A stretch of 64,000 bases of DNA from CAXBDP01 sp964598395 (GTDB lineage: Bacteria > Bacteroidota > Bacteroidia > Cytophagales > Cyclobacteriaceae): the NCBI GenBank assembly GCA_964598395.1, contig CAZRBW010000004.1, forward strand, positions 1 through 64,000, in the 5' to 3' direction. The translations under genes were made by a program, and so were the position numbers. Every line of letters begins with the position of its first letter. Position 1 is the first letter of the stretch. Shown here one piece after another: positions 8,169 through 17,546 of this stretch. The notes below the pieces were generated by a model that saw nothing but the letters and a program-made list of their open reading frames with translations, was not told the DNA's origin and did not search any database.

Positions 8169-9461
8169 TTATTTGCTATTCATCAAATCTTCAATCTCTT
8201 CTGCTTCAATCGGAATATTCTTCATCAAATCAAGATAGCCATTTTCTTGAATTACAATATCATTCTCAAGCCTGATTCCAATATTTTCTTCTCTAATATA
8301 GATTCCTGGCTCTATCGTGAACACCATTCCTGGCTCAATTTTACGATAGATATTACCAACATCGTGGACATCCAATCCAATGTGGTGAGAAGTGCCATGC
8401 ATGAAATACTTCTTATAAAGCGGCTGATCAGGATGTTGATTTTTTACATCGGTTTTATCTAACAAGCCCAGCTCTATAAGTTTGCCTTGCATAAAATCAC
8501 CCACCTCTTTATGATATTGAGGAATAGTTGTACCTGGTCTCAAAATGCTCTTTGCATAATTTTTTACACTCAATACGGCATTGTAAACCTCCCGCTGTCT
8601 TTGGGTAAATCTGCCATTCACTGGGATCGTTCTAGTCATGTCCCCATTGTAATTGGCATATTCTGCTCCCACATCCATCAGCAACAAATCTCCATCATTA
8701 CATGGCAAGCTATTATCAATATAGTGAAGTACACAGGCATTTGCCCCCGAGGCAATTATCGGCTGATAAGCAAAGCCCTTTGATCTGTTTCTCAAAAACT
8801 CATGAGCATATTCTGCCTCAATTTCATATTCCTGTACACCTGGCTTCACAAAATTGAGCACACGTCTGAAACCTAGCTCTGTGATACGACAAGCCTCTTT
8901 CAAAGCATCAATCTCTGGCTGCGATTTTATGGCTCGCAAGTTTTGCATTATTGGCGCAGATCGCTCAAATGTATGCAATGGATATTTCGCCATACACCAT
9001 TTTACAAATCGAGCATCACGGGTTTCCACTTCTACTACAGCACGCAAATGTTCATTTGTATTCAAAAACACCTTTTTGGCAAATGGCATCAACGTGTTGA
9101 AAATACTCTCGAACTGATGTGTCCAATAAATACTTTGTACTCCAGACGCTTCCATTGCCTCCTCTTTTGTGTACTTATGACCTTCCCAGATGGCAATATG
9201 ATCATTGGTTTCTCTTAGAAATAAGATTTCACGCTGCTTTTCGTCTGGATGATCTGGAAAAATAACCAAGATACTTTCTTCTTGATCGATACCTGTGAGG
9301 TAGAGCAAATCATTGTTTTGGCGAAAAGACATAGTGCCATCCGCATTCGTTGGCATTATGTCATTGCTATTGAAAACAGCAATAGCATTGGATGGCAATT
9401 GCTTTTTGAAATTATTTCTATTTGTTCGATAAAGTGATTTATCTAGTGCCGTATATCTCAT
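8169..9461 (-). CDS. pepP: Xaa-Pro aminopeptidase (M24B)
   Basis: A 430-residue cytoplasmic metalloaminopeptidase that removes N-terminal residues preceding proline. The N-terminal aminopeptidase-P domain covers about residues 1-150 and the pita-bread catalytic domain follows. All five metal ligands are visible in order: MDVGAEY (Asp), NGDMTRT (Asp), HGTSHHIGLDVHD (His), FTIEPGIYI (Glu) and IRLENDIV (Glu). The length is typical. The -7 region is unclear; upstream lies a 10-bp inverted repeat at 9491-9530. One octamer copy at 8588 encodes the conserved REVYN stretch. Confidence 0.95.
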   Translation of the reverse strand: MRYTALDKSLYRTNRNNFKKQLPSNAIAVFNSNDIMPTNADGTMSFRQNNDLLYLTGIDQEESILVIFPDHPDEKQREILFLRETNDHIAIWEGHKYTKEEAMEASGVQSIYWTHQFESIFNTLMPFAKKVFLNTNEHLRAVVEVETRDARFVKWCMAKYPLHTFERSAPIMQNLRAIKSQPEIDALKEACRITELGFRRVLNFVKPGVQEYEIEAEYAHEFLRNRSKGFAYQPIIASGANACVLHYIDNSLPCNDGDLLLMDVGAEYANYNGDMTRTIPVNGRFTQRQREVYNAVLSVKNYAKSILRPGTTIPQYHKEVGDFMQGKLIELGLLDKTDVKNQHPDQPLYKKYFMHGTSHHIGLDVHDVGNIYRKIEPGMVFTIEPGIYIREENIGIRLENDIVIQENGYLDLMKNIPIEAEEIEDLMNSK

Positions 9462-9490
9462 GATTTAAATGGATTGTAAAAGATTTAAAA

Positions 9491-9530
9491 TTGCATCTAT
9501 ATTGGCATAATAGCAAAAAAATAGATGCAA
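9491..9530 (-). repeat. 10-bp perfect inverted repeat, possible terminator of the yraN operon
   Basis: TTGCATCTAT at 9491-9500 pairs exactly with ATAGATGCAA at 9521-9530 around a 20-nt loop. On the minus strand the stem is followed by TTTTAAAT, so it could terminate transcripts coming from yraN before pepP. It is AT-rich and the loop is long, so this is a weak call. Confidence 0.35.
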
Positions 9531-9599
9531 GCTAGCGCAAATGTGGCGGGAGGTAGATGGGTTATTCCTTAGGTTTATTGCTCTTTTACATGTAAGCTG

Positions 9600-9944
9600 T
9601 TAGAAAATAGCATCCTCAAAATGCCTTATTTGCTCGCCTAATATAGCCACTATATCGAAGCGTATGGGGCCAATGTATTCATGCTCTTCTTGAAATGCTT
9701 TGGCAGTTTCCATCAGCAAATTCCATTGGTTTTCGCTCACCATTTGCTCGGGAAAGCCGAAGTGCGAACCACTTCGGAGTTTCACTTCTACAAATACGAG
9801 CATATCCTCCCGCTTTACTATTAGGTCAATTTCTCCACGGCGATGTCTATAGTTTTGAGCAACTAACTCATAACCTTTCTTTTGCAAATACGCTAATGCC
9901 AATTGTTCTCCAGCTCGGCCTACTTCTTTCCTATCCTTATCCAT
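9600..9944 (-). CDS. yraN: YraN family protein (UPF0102), endonuclease-like fold
   Basis: A 114-residue member of the YraN/UPF0102 family. The family core is clear: GRAGEQLALAYLQKKGY, then YRHRRGEIDLIV and LVFVEVKLRS. Together these form the PD-(D/E)xK nuclease signature (Asp of GEIDLI, Glu and Lys of VEVK). Members are widely conserved and have been linked to DNA processing, but the biochemical role is not settled. The start overlaps the end of the AI-2E permease gene by 25 bp, so the two are probably co-transcribed. It carries one octamer copy, encoding KREDM. Confidence 0.9.
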   Translation of the reverse strand: MDKDRKEVGRAGEQLALAYLQKKGYELVAQNYRHRRGEIDLIVKREDMLVFVEVKLRSGSHFGFPEQMVSENQWNLLMETAKAFQEEHEYIGPIRFDIVAILGEQIRHFEDAIF

Positions 9945-11023
9945 CTTGTCTTTTTCTCTTCTTCAGCTCCCATCAGGTATGCGTATGGTTCTGTAGCAGG
10001 TGAAAGCTCAAACAGTTTTTTCATAATCGCTATTGTTGGTATGATCAAAATCATCCCGATAACGCCCCAAATAGCTGCTCCAACCAACAAGGCAAAAAAG
10101 GTGATAAATGGATTGAGGCTTACATTGGAGCCCACAATTTTGGGTGTAAGAAAATTGCCCTCGATAGATTGAATAAGTGTAAAGGCTATTACCACACCGA
10201 ATGGATACCATAAACTATCCTTCGTAACTAGTGCAAAGGTAAATGGCAGGATGGCTGCCATTAATGGTCCGACTAAAGGAATCATATTCATCAAAGCGGC
10301 AAATACCCCAAAAAACACTGCATGCTGAATTCCTAAACCTAATAGAGCTGCGGTACTCAATACAGCTAAAATCAGCATCACTTTACCTATGCCAACCAAA
10401 TACTGCTGAATAATTATACGAACCGATGCTAAGGTAGCATTCACTTTTTTCGGATCATGATTATGAAAAACTTTGATCAGAAAAAGCCTAAAGTGATTTC
10501 TATAATATAAAAACAAAAACATAAAAACAGGAATCAAAATGACTCCTCCCAAGCTGCCAACAGTTGACATTACAGCTGTGGTAATGTTTGCACTATTCTT
10601 TTTGAGAAAACCAAGGATCTCTTCTTTTTGCAAAACCACTGAAATATCTGAAGGTACGCCTGTAAGGTTTTCAATAGTGGAATTTAGGCTAATGATTAAA
10701 TCATTGATCCGCTCTTGAATATTCGACAAATCTTCCACGAAGCTAGAAAGCTGAATAAAGAAAAATGTAAAAATTCCTAAAATTGAAAGAATTGCCACGC
10801 TTAATGATGTCAATGTGGCCAAACTCCGAGGGAATTTCCACTTCTCAAGCTTATTGTTTAATGGCACCAAAAGCATGGATGTATAAGCTGCAAAAAGTAT
10901 TGGCACCAATAAACTCCGGCCAAAAATCATGATCACAACCAACATTATCATTAGTAAGCCAATAAAAACAGCCTTTACATAGGGCGGGAAATTCATTGTA
11001 TTCATAGAGTTCGAGTTGCTCAT
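9920..11023 (-). CDS. AI-2E family transporter
   Basis: A 367-residue inner-membrane protein of the AI-2E transporter (PF01594) family, with about seven or eight membrane spans. There is a soluble helical stretch at about residues 90-150 and the characteristic late segment with FFALLVGAAIWGVIG and MILIIPTIAI. Characterised members export autoinducer-2 or exchange sodium and protons, and the substrate here cannot be inferred. The gene is first in a minus-strand pair with yraN and is divergent from pgi across 187 bp. Confidence 0.9.
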   Translation of the reverse strand: MSNSNSMNTMNFPPYVKAVFIGLLMIMLVVIMIFGRSLLVPILFAAYTSMLLVPLNNKLEKWKFPRSLATLTSLSVAILSILGIFTFFFIQLSSFVEDLSNIQERINDLIISLNSTIENLTGVPSDISVVLQKEEILGFLKKNSANITTAVMSTVGSLGGVILIPVFMFLFLYYRNHFRLFLIKVFHNHDPKKVNATLASVRIIIQQYLVGIGKVMLILAVLSTAALLGLGIQHAVFFGVFAALMNMIPLVGPLMAAILPFTFALVTKDSLWYPFGVVIAFTLIQSIEGNFLTPKIVGSNVSLNPFITFFALLVGAAIWGVIGMILIIPTIAIMKKLFELSPATEPYAYLMGAEEEKKTRWIRIGKK

Positions 11024-11210
11024 ATTATAATTCTAATATACTTGATACTAATGTGCATAAAAAATATTTAATGAAATGCTATTCACTTACCATTACTCAA
11101 TCAACTCTCTATCCAAAATTTACATTGTGTTGTAATTTCAAAAAATCAAATGAGGAATTTTACAATTATTTACCATACAAAGGTTCCATTTTAGTAATTT
11201 GCTGTCCTAT

Positions 11211-12860
11211 ATGCTACCAAAAAAGAATTCGACTAGAACTGCCACTTGGAAAAAACTCAAAAGGCATCATAAGGAAATCAAAGACCTTCAAATGAAGAAT
11301 TTATTTGCTCATGACCCTTTAAGATTCCAAAAGTTCTCTATTCAGTTTGAGGATATCCTGCTCGACTATTCCAAAAACAGAATTACCGAAGACACCATGC
11401 AATTACTTTTTCAGCTGGCTCAGCAAGCTGGATTAGAAAAAGGGATAAAAGCTATGTTTTCGGGAAAGCACATCAACGAAACAGAAAATCGCGCTGTGCT
11501 ACATGTGGCCTTACGCAATTTGGATGGCGAACCGATGATGGTAAACAAGCAAAATGTGATGCCCGATATAATCGCTGTGCTTGATCAGATGAAAGAGTTT
11601 TCTGAGAAGATAATCAAGGGCATTTGGAAGGGATTTAACGGAAAACCCATACAAAGCATTGTAAATATCGGTATTGGTGGTTCGGATTTAGGCCCTGTGA
11701 TGGTAACCGAAGCATTGAGGCCATACAAAGTAAAGCATATTGATAGCCACTTTGTATCGAATGTAGATGGAAGCCAGATTACAGAAATTCTCAAAAAAGT
11801 AGATGCCGATAGCACACTTTTTATGATTTCCTCAAAAACTTTCACTACCCAAGAAACCATGGCAAATGCGCATGCTGCTAGAAAATGGTTTCTCGAAAAC
11901 GGCGGGAGGGAAGAAGATATCGCCAAACATTTTGTGGCTATTTCTACCAACGAGGAAGCTGGGATTGCATTCGGTATTGATCCTGATAATATTTTCACCT
12001 TTTGGGATTGGGTAGGTGGCCGCTATTCTCTCTGGTCTGCAATCGGCTTATCCATCGCATGCACGTTGGGTTTCGACGTTTTCTACGAATTGCTAGAAGG
12101 CGCACGAGCTATGGATTTGCATTTTAGAGATGAACAACCAGCATCTAATATTCCTGTGATCCTTGCAGTATTGGGTATATGGTACAACAATTTCTTCGAA
12201 GCGGAATCACAAGCTATACTGCCTTACAACCAATATTTGCATAGATTTCCAGCCTATTTGCAACAAGCCGATATGGAAAGTAATGGAAAATCGGTGGATA
12301 GAAAAGGCGCTAAACTCGACTACCAAAGTGGCCCAATCATCTGGGGTGAGCCAGGTACTAATGGGCAACACGCTTTTTATCAGTTAATCCACCAAGGCAC
12401 CAAACTGATCCCTTGCGACTTTATAGCTACCGCAAATATCCATCACAAATTGGGCGATCAGCATGACATATTGATGGCAAATTTCTTTGCACAAACTGAA
12501 GCCCTAATGAATGGAAAATCGCGTGAGGAAGTAGAGGCAGAACTCAAAGCCAAAGGTGCCGATGAGAGTGAAATTGCCAAAATTGCTCCTTTCAAATGCT
12601 TCGATGGCAACAAGCCAAGCAATAGTATTCTGTGCAAAAAACTCACTCCATATACACTAGGCAGCCTTATTGCCATGTACGAGCATAAAATATTCGTGCA
12701 AGGCCTAATCTGGAACGTATTCAGTTACGACCAATTCGGAGTAGAATTGGGCAAGCAACTCGCTGGCAAAATATTACCCGAACTTAAAAGCGATACCCAG
12801 ATAAAAAGCCATGACAGCTCCACAAATGGTTTAATCAATGCATTCAAGAATTTTCGATAA
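11211..12860 (+). CDS. pgi: Glucose-6-phosphate isomerase
   Basis: A 549-residue cytoplasmic enzyme interconverting glucose 6-phosphate and fructose 6-phosphate. Family motifs seen include IGIGGSDLGPVM, SKTFTTQET, FWDWVGGRYSLWSAIG, the GEPGTNGQHAFYQLIHQG active-site region, and FDQ-type YDQFGVELGKQLA near the C-terminus. I place the start at ATG 11211 (MLPKKN); the reading frame extends four codons further to a TTG, but homology begins at the WKKLKRHHKEI segment just after the ATG. The downstream isomerase gene begins directly after the stop codon. Together they feed fructose 6-phosphate into glycolysis and mannose metabolism. Confidence 0.96.
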   Translation: MLPKKNSTRTATWKKLKRHHKEIKDLQMKNLFAHDPLRFQKFSIQFEDILLDYSKNRITEDTMQLLFQLAQQAGLEKGIKAMFSGKHINETENRAVLHVALRNLDGEPMMVNKQNVMPDIIAVLDQMKEFSEKIIKGIWKGFNGKPIQSIVNIGIGGSDLGPVMVTEALRPYKVKHIDSHFVSNVDGSQITEILKKVDADSTLFMISSKTFTTQETMANAHAARKWFLENGGREEDIAKHFVAISTNEEAGIAFGIDPDNIFTFWDWVGGRYSLWSAIGLSIACTLGFDVFYELLEGARAMDLHFRDEQPASNIPVILAVLGIWYNNFFEAESQAILPYNQYLHRFPAYLQQADMESNGKSVDRKGAKLDYQSGPIIWGEPGTNGQHAFYQLIHQGTKLIPCDFIATANIHHKLGDQHDILMANFFAQTEALMNGKSREEVEAELKAKGADESEIAKIAPFKCFDGNKPSNSILCKKLTPYTLGSLIAMYEHKIFVQGLIWNVFSYDQFGVELGKQLAGKILPELKSDTQIKSHDSSTNGLINAFKNFR

Positions 12861-13847
12861 ATGACACCAAACTATCCGCTTAAATTTGAACCGATTTATA
12901 AAGAAAAGCTGTGGGGAGGAGATAAACTTCGCCGCCATTTGGGCAAAGATTTCTCACCATTACCAAACTGCGGCGAAAGCTGGGAGCTATCTGGTGTAGA
13001 AGGGAATATTTCGAAAGTGGCCAATGGTCCATTGCAAGGAAGCTTGCTCTCAGATCTACTTCTATCGAGCGGCGAAGAAATTCTGGGCCAAAAAGCTTTC
13101 AAGAAATTTGGTGCAAATTTCCCACTGCTAGTTAAATTCCTAGATGCAAATAAAGACCTAAGCATACAAGTGCATCCTAATGATGAGCTGGCAAAAACTC
13201 GCCACAATGGATTTGGGAAAACAGAAATGTGGTATGTATTGCAAGCTGATCCTGGCGCTACATTAATAAGCGGATTTAACCGCGAAATGAGCAAAGAAAG
13301 CTATTTGCAACACTTCAAAAACCAAACGCTAGAAACTACCCTAAACCGCGAGAAAGTATATGCTGGTGATGTATTTTTTATCCCAGCTGGCCGAGTTCAT
13401 ACAATTGGTGCTGGATTGTTAATCGCTGAAATTCAGCAAACATCAGATATTACATATAGAATTTATGACTTCGATAGAGTAGATGCTGATGGCAATAAGC
13501 GCGAACTCCATGCTGAGCAAGCAGTTGATGCAATTGATTACCAATATCACAATCAATACAAGTCGCCAATTGATAAGGAAACTACAGGCGAACAAGAAAT
13601 TGTGCGTTGTGAATACTTCACTACCAATTATCATCATTACACCAATAATCAGAAAACAGTGATCCGACCTAATGGAGATTTTAGAATCATAACTGTAGTA
13701 GCTGGTGATGGGAATCTGGAATACGCGGGAGGAAAAACAGCCACCAAAGCTGGTGAAGTATGGCTTATTCCAGCAAGTTTAGCATACTGCCAAATAGCTA
13801 CCGATAGCAAAATCACCTTCTTAGAAACCTTTGTTGAGCTGAGCTAA
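12861..13847 (+). CDS. manA: Mannose-6-phosphate isomerase, class I
   Basis: A 328-residue zinc-dependent isomerase converting mannose 6-phosphate to fructose 6-phosphate, of the short Bacillus-type length. Zinc ligands and active-site motifs are visible: SIQVHPND (His), FGKTEMWYVL (Glu) and PAGRVHTIGAG (His). The start codon directly abuts the pgi stop, implying one transcript and coupled translation. Its job fits with the secreted mannosidase encoded at 3817-6000, which would release mannose, though the two are not in one operon. Confidence 0.95.
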   Translation: MTPNYPLKFEPIYKEKLWGGDKLRRHLGKDFSPLPNCGESWELSGVEGNISKVANGPLQGSLLSDLLLSSGEEILGQKAFKKFGANFPLLVKFLDANKDLSIQVHPNDELAKTRHNGFGKTEMWYVLQADPGATLISGFNREMSKESYLQHFKNQTLETTLNREKVYAGDVFFIPAGRVHTIGAGLLIAEIQQTSDITYRIYDFDRVDADGNKRELHAEQAVDAIDYQYHNQYKSPIDKETTGEQEIVRCEYFTTNYHHYTNNQKTVIRPNGDFRIITVVAGDGNLEYAGGKTATKAGEVWLIPASLAYCQIATDSKITFLETFVELS

Positions 13848-13936
13848 ATTGTAATTTGCTTCCTCCAAAAAGAGAAAGAAATGCCAATTCTCTAAATTCA
13901 TCGGCTTTATTGCCCAATCTACATTATCTTTAAAGC

Positions 13937-16729
13937 ATGAGTAAATCAGATAAAAAACTCTTTCTGCTGGATGCCATGGCGTTAATTTATAGAGCCCACT
14001 TTGCATTCAGCAAAAACCCAAGAATCAATTCGAAAGGCATGAGTACAGGAGCGGTATTAGGTTTTACTAATACGCTCGTAGAAATATTGAGCAAGGAAAA
14101 GCCAAGTCATATTGCTGTGGCTTTTGACACCTCCGCTCCTACTTTTCGACACAAAGAATTTGAACCTTACAAAGCCAATAGACTCGAGCAGCCTGAGGAT
14201 ATCCAAACGGCCATTCCTTGGGTGAAAAAACTTGTGAAAGCCTTCGATATTCCTTGTCTCGAAAAAGACGGCTGGGAAGCGGATGACATAATTGGGACCA
14301 TCGCCAAAAAAGCTGCCAGAGAAAGCTTCACTGTATATATGATGACTCCCGACAAAGATTTTGGTCAGCTAGTCGAAGAAAAAGTATTCCTTTACAAACC
14401 TGCTTTTATGGGTAATGGCGTGGATATTATGGGCATTCCAGAAGTCCTCAAAAAATGGGACATCGAGCGTATCGATCAGGTGGTGGATATGCTTGGACTT
14501 ATGGGCGATGCGGTGGATAATATTCCAGGTATTCCAGGTGTAGGCGAAAAAACTGCGGTTAAGTTCCTTAAGGAATATGGTACTATTGAAAACCTTCTAG
14601 AACATGCCCATGAGCTGAAAGGTAAAATGAAGGAAAAGGTGATCGAAAATGGCGAATTGGCACTATTATCAAAAAAACTTGCCACAATCGATATCGATTC
14701 TCCTGTTGATTTCGATGAGGCGTCATTAGTCTTTAATGGGCCAATTGTGGAGGAAGTAAAGGCTATATTCGACGAGCTGGAATTCCGCACGCTATCCAAA
14801 AGGATGTTTGGAACCGAAACTACCAGCCCAACGGTAGAGCTGTCGGGTGAGCAGCTAGATATGTTTGCTACAGCAGTAAAAGAAGAAGAGCCAGAAGCAA
14901 TTATCCCGTCTGGTAAAGGCAGTATTGCCAATATTCCGCACGATTATATTCTTATAAATACGCCTGAGCTGATCAAAAGCCTAATTCATTATTTATCCAT
15001 CCAAAAAGCATTTTGCTTTGATACAGAAACCACTGATTTGGATGCGATTGAAGCACAATTGGTAGGGCTTTCATTTTCTTACATTGTCCATGAGGCCTAT
15101 TATGTGCCCGTGCCAGAAAAGCGGGAGGATGCCCAAAAGCTGCTTAGTCAATTTAAAGAAGTCCTCGAAAATCCGACAATTCTAAAAATCGGCCAAAACC
15201 TGAAATACGATATGCTGGTACTCCGCAAGTACGATATCAAAGTAAGCGGCCCGATTTACGACACCATGCTGGCCCATTACCTGATCGACCCAGAAACTCG
15301 TCACGGCATGGACTATTTGGCAGAAACCTATTTGAATTATACACCAGTTTCCATCACCGAGCTCATTGGCAAGAAAGGCAAAAACCAAGGCAATATGCGT
15401 GATGTTCCGCTTAAAGAAATCACTGAATATGCTGCCGAAGATGCAGACATTACTCTGCAATTGCATAAAGTACTTGCCCCATTAGTCAAAAAAGACAATC
15501 AAGAAAAACTGCTCAATGAGGTAGAATTTCCTTTGGTAGAAGTGCTGGCTGCCATGGAATTTGAAGGCATTCGAGTGGATAAAGACAACTTAGCCGAATT
15601 CTCAAAAGAGCTGGAAGGTGAAATCGAAGCGCTAGAAAAGGAGATTTACGAACTTGCTGGAGAGGAATTTAATATTTCGAGTCCAAAGCAGCTTGGCGAA
15701 ATTCTGTTTGATAAACTCAAAATCGAAGAGAAGCCAAAAAAGACCAAAACAGGTCAATATGCCACAGGAGAGGAGATTTTGAGCAGGCTGGCCATCATCC
15801 ACCCGCTTCCTTCCAAGATTCTAGACATCCGTGAACTGCAAAAGTTGAAATCGACCTATGTGGATGCTTTGCCAAAATTGATCAGTCCAAGCGATGGCCG
15901 AGTGCATACTTCTTTCAATCAAGCAGTAGCTGCAACAGGTCGTTTGAGTTCTACCAATCCCAATTTGCAAAACATCCCAATTCGTACAGATCGTGGTCGT
16001 CTTATTCGCAAAGCCTTCGTTGCCAGAGATGAAAATCATGTGCTTATGGCTGCGGATTACTCGCAAATAGAATTGCGCCTAATGGCTGCATTTTCGAAGG
16101 ACGAAACCATGGTGCAAGCTTTCAAAGAAGGGAAAGATATACACGCTGCCACCGCAGCCAAAATCTTTAAAGTGCCATTGGAAGAAGTGGATGGTTCGAT
16201 GAGAAGGAAGGCTAAAACAGCCAACTTTGGAATCATTTATGGTATTTCTGCATTCGGACTATCTCAGCGATTGGCCATTCCTAGAAAAGAAGCTGCTGAA
16301 ATTATAGAAGCATATTTTCGTGAGTTTCCAGGTGTGAAACGATATATGGACAATGTAATAGAAAAAGCGCGGGAGGTAGAATATGTGGAAACCATTCTCG
16401 GCCGCCGCAGATACTTGCGAGACATAAACTCCCGCAATATGACCATGCGCGGGTTTGCCGAGCGAAATGCTATTAATGCGCCATTGCAAGGTAGTGCAGC
16501 CGATTTGATAAAAATTGCGATGATAAACATCCACCAATGGATGAAGGATGAAAAGCTAAAAAGCAAAATGATATTGCAAGTGCATGATGAATTGATTTTT
16601 GATGCACATAAAGATGAAGTCGAGATATTGAAAAAGCATATTCCAAAACTGATGTCGGAAGCCATCAAGCTAGATATACCTATATTGGTGGAAGCAGGTA
16701 TTGGCGATAATTGGCTGGAAGCTCATTAA
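13937..16729 (+). CDS. polA: DNA polymerase I
   Basis: A 930-residue polymerase for gap filling and primer removal. The N-terminal 5'-3' exonuclease covers about residues 1-300, with a DNA-binding helix-hairpin at GIPGVGEKTA. The 3'-5' exonuclease follows at about 350-540, with its acidic residues intact (FDTETTDL and YAAEDADIT), so proofreading should work. The family A polymerase domain ends the protein, with DYSQIELRL, RRKAKTANFGIIYG and QVHDELIF. A -7-like TATCTTTA at 13925-13932 lies only four bases before the ATG, so the message may have almost no leader. It appears to be the first gene of a run polA - SDR - M19 - ALDH - mscS. It carries two octamer copies. Confidence 0.97.
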   Translation: MSKSDKKLFLLDAMALIYRAHFAFSKNPRINSKGMSTGAVLGFTNTLVEILSKEKPSHIAVAFDTSAPTFRHKEFEPYKANRLEQPEDIQTAIPWVKKLVKAFDIPCLEKDGWEADDIIGTIAKKAARESFTVYMMTPDKDFGQLVEEKVFLYKPAFMGNGVDIMGIPEVLKKWDIERIDQVVDMLGLMGDAVDNIPGIPGVGEKTAVKFLKEYGTIENLLEHAHELKGKMKEKVIENGELALLSKKLATIDIDSPVDFDEASLVFNGPIVEEVKAIFDELEFRTLSKRMFGTETTSPTVELSGEQLDMFATAVKEEEPEAIIPSGKGSIANIPHDYILINTPELIKSLIHYLSIQKAFCFDTETTDLDAIEAQLVGLSFSYIVHEAYYVPVPEKREDAQKLLSQFKEVLENPTILKIGQNLKYDMLVLRKYDIKVSGPIYDTMLAHYLIDPETRHGMDYLAETYLNYTPVSITELIGKKGKNQGNMRDVPLKEITEYAAEDADITLQLHKVLAPLVKKDNQEKLLNEVEFPLVEVLAAMEFEGIRVDKDNLAEFSKELEGEIEALEKEIYELAGEEFNISSPKQLGEILFDKLKIEEKPKKTKTGQYATGEEILSRLAIIHPLPSKILDIRELQKLKSTYVDALPKLISPSDGRVHTSFNQAVAATGRLSSTNPNLQNIPIRTDRGRLIRKAFVARDENHVLMAADYSQIELRLMAAFSKDETMVQAFKEGKDIHAATAAKIFKVPLEEVDGSMRRKAKTANFGIIYGISAFGLSQRLAIPRKEAAEIIEAYFREFPGVKRYMDNVIEKAREVEYVETILGRRRYLRDINSRNMTMRGFAERNAINAPLQGSAADLIKIAMINIHQWMKDEKLKSKMILQVHDELIFDAHKDEVEILKKHIPKLMSEAIKLDIPILVEAGIGDNWLEAH

Positions 16730-16756
16730 TCATGTGAAGCAAAAAATAAGAATCCG

Positions 16757-17545
16757 ATGAATTTAGATTTAAAAGGAAAACGAGCATTAGTGGGCGGATC
16801 GAGCCAGGGCATTGGCAAGGCAATAGCCATTGCATTGGCAAAATTGGGTGCTGATATTACCCTAATTGCCCGGAATGAAGCATCCTTGAGATCTGTTTTA
16901 CAAGAGCTAGACAGCCGAAATGGCCAAAGACATGACTATTTGGTGGCTGATTTTTTTCATCCTGAACAGGTGAAAAAGGTTGTAAATGATTATCTAAATT
17001 CGGGAAAAGAAATCCATATCCTCATCAACAATACTGGCGGGCCAAAAGCAGGCCAAGCAATTGATGCCTCTGAGGACGAATTTAAACAAGCCTTTGATGC
17101 CCATGTAATTTGTAATCAGATATTGACCCAAGCCGTAGTAGCAGGAATGAAAAAGGCTGGCTTTGGTCGGATAATTAATGTGATTTCTACTTCGGTGAAA
17201 ATACCAATACAAGGCTTAGGCGTATCCAATACCATACGCGGCGCAGTAGCAAGCTGGTCCAAAACGATGGCCAATGAATTAGGTGGATTTGGAATTACGG
17301 TAAACAATGTGCTACCTGGCTTTACCAAAACCTCCCGCTTGGATTCATTAATTGAGGGCAAGTCGAAAAAGCTCTCTGCAAGTATCGAAGCTGTGGAAGA
17401 AAACATGAAAAGCAGTATTCCCGCTGGCCGCTTTGGCAGTGCAGAAGAGGTCGCAAATGTGGCTGCGTTTTTAGCTTCACCAGCCGCCAGTTATGTCAAT
17501 GGAGTGAATATTCCAGTAGATGGAGGGCGCACAGGCTCAATGTAA
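16757..17545 (+). CDS. SDR-fold protein lacking the catalytic Tyr and Lys
   Basis: A 262-residue short-chain dehydrogenase/reductase fold. The nucleotide-binding glycine motif is present as GGSSQGIGKA (residues 13-22), and the NNTGG motif is at 91-95. At the catalytic positions the usual YxxxK is replaced by SNTIR (residues 157-161), while the Ser at 144 remains. This matches a recognised group of FabG-like SDRs with an imperfect tetrad. It is followed after 1 nt by the dipeptidase gene and then a probable 2-aminomuconate semialdehyde dehydrogenase. I recall SDRs of this kind in Bacteroidota kynurenine-degradation clusters, so a role there is plausible but unproven. Ordinary FabG activity looks unlikely. 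Confidence 0.88.
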   Translation: MNLDLKGKRALVGGSSQGIGKAIAIALAKLGADITLIARNEASLRSVLQELDSRNGQRHDYLVADFFHPEQVKKVVNDYLNSGKEIHILINNTGGPKAGQAIDASEDEFKQAFDAHVICNQILTQAVVAGMKKAGFGRIINVISTSVKIPIQGLGVSNTIRGAVASWSKTMANELGGFGITVNNVLPGFTKTSRLDSLIEGKSKKLSASIEAVEENMKSSIPAGRFGSAEEVANVAAFLASPAASYVNGVNIPVDGGRTGSM

Positions 17546-17546
17546 T

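Noticed and set aside
10543..10552. CCTCCCAA in the AI-2E permease gene as a degenerate octamer
   Set aside because: Two mismatches from CCTCCCGC; such near matches occur at about the chance rate.
11053..11295. An 80-codon open frame ahead of pgi
   Set aside because: It overlaps the pgi start in another frame, is AT-rich low-quality sequence, and shows no family resemblance.
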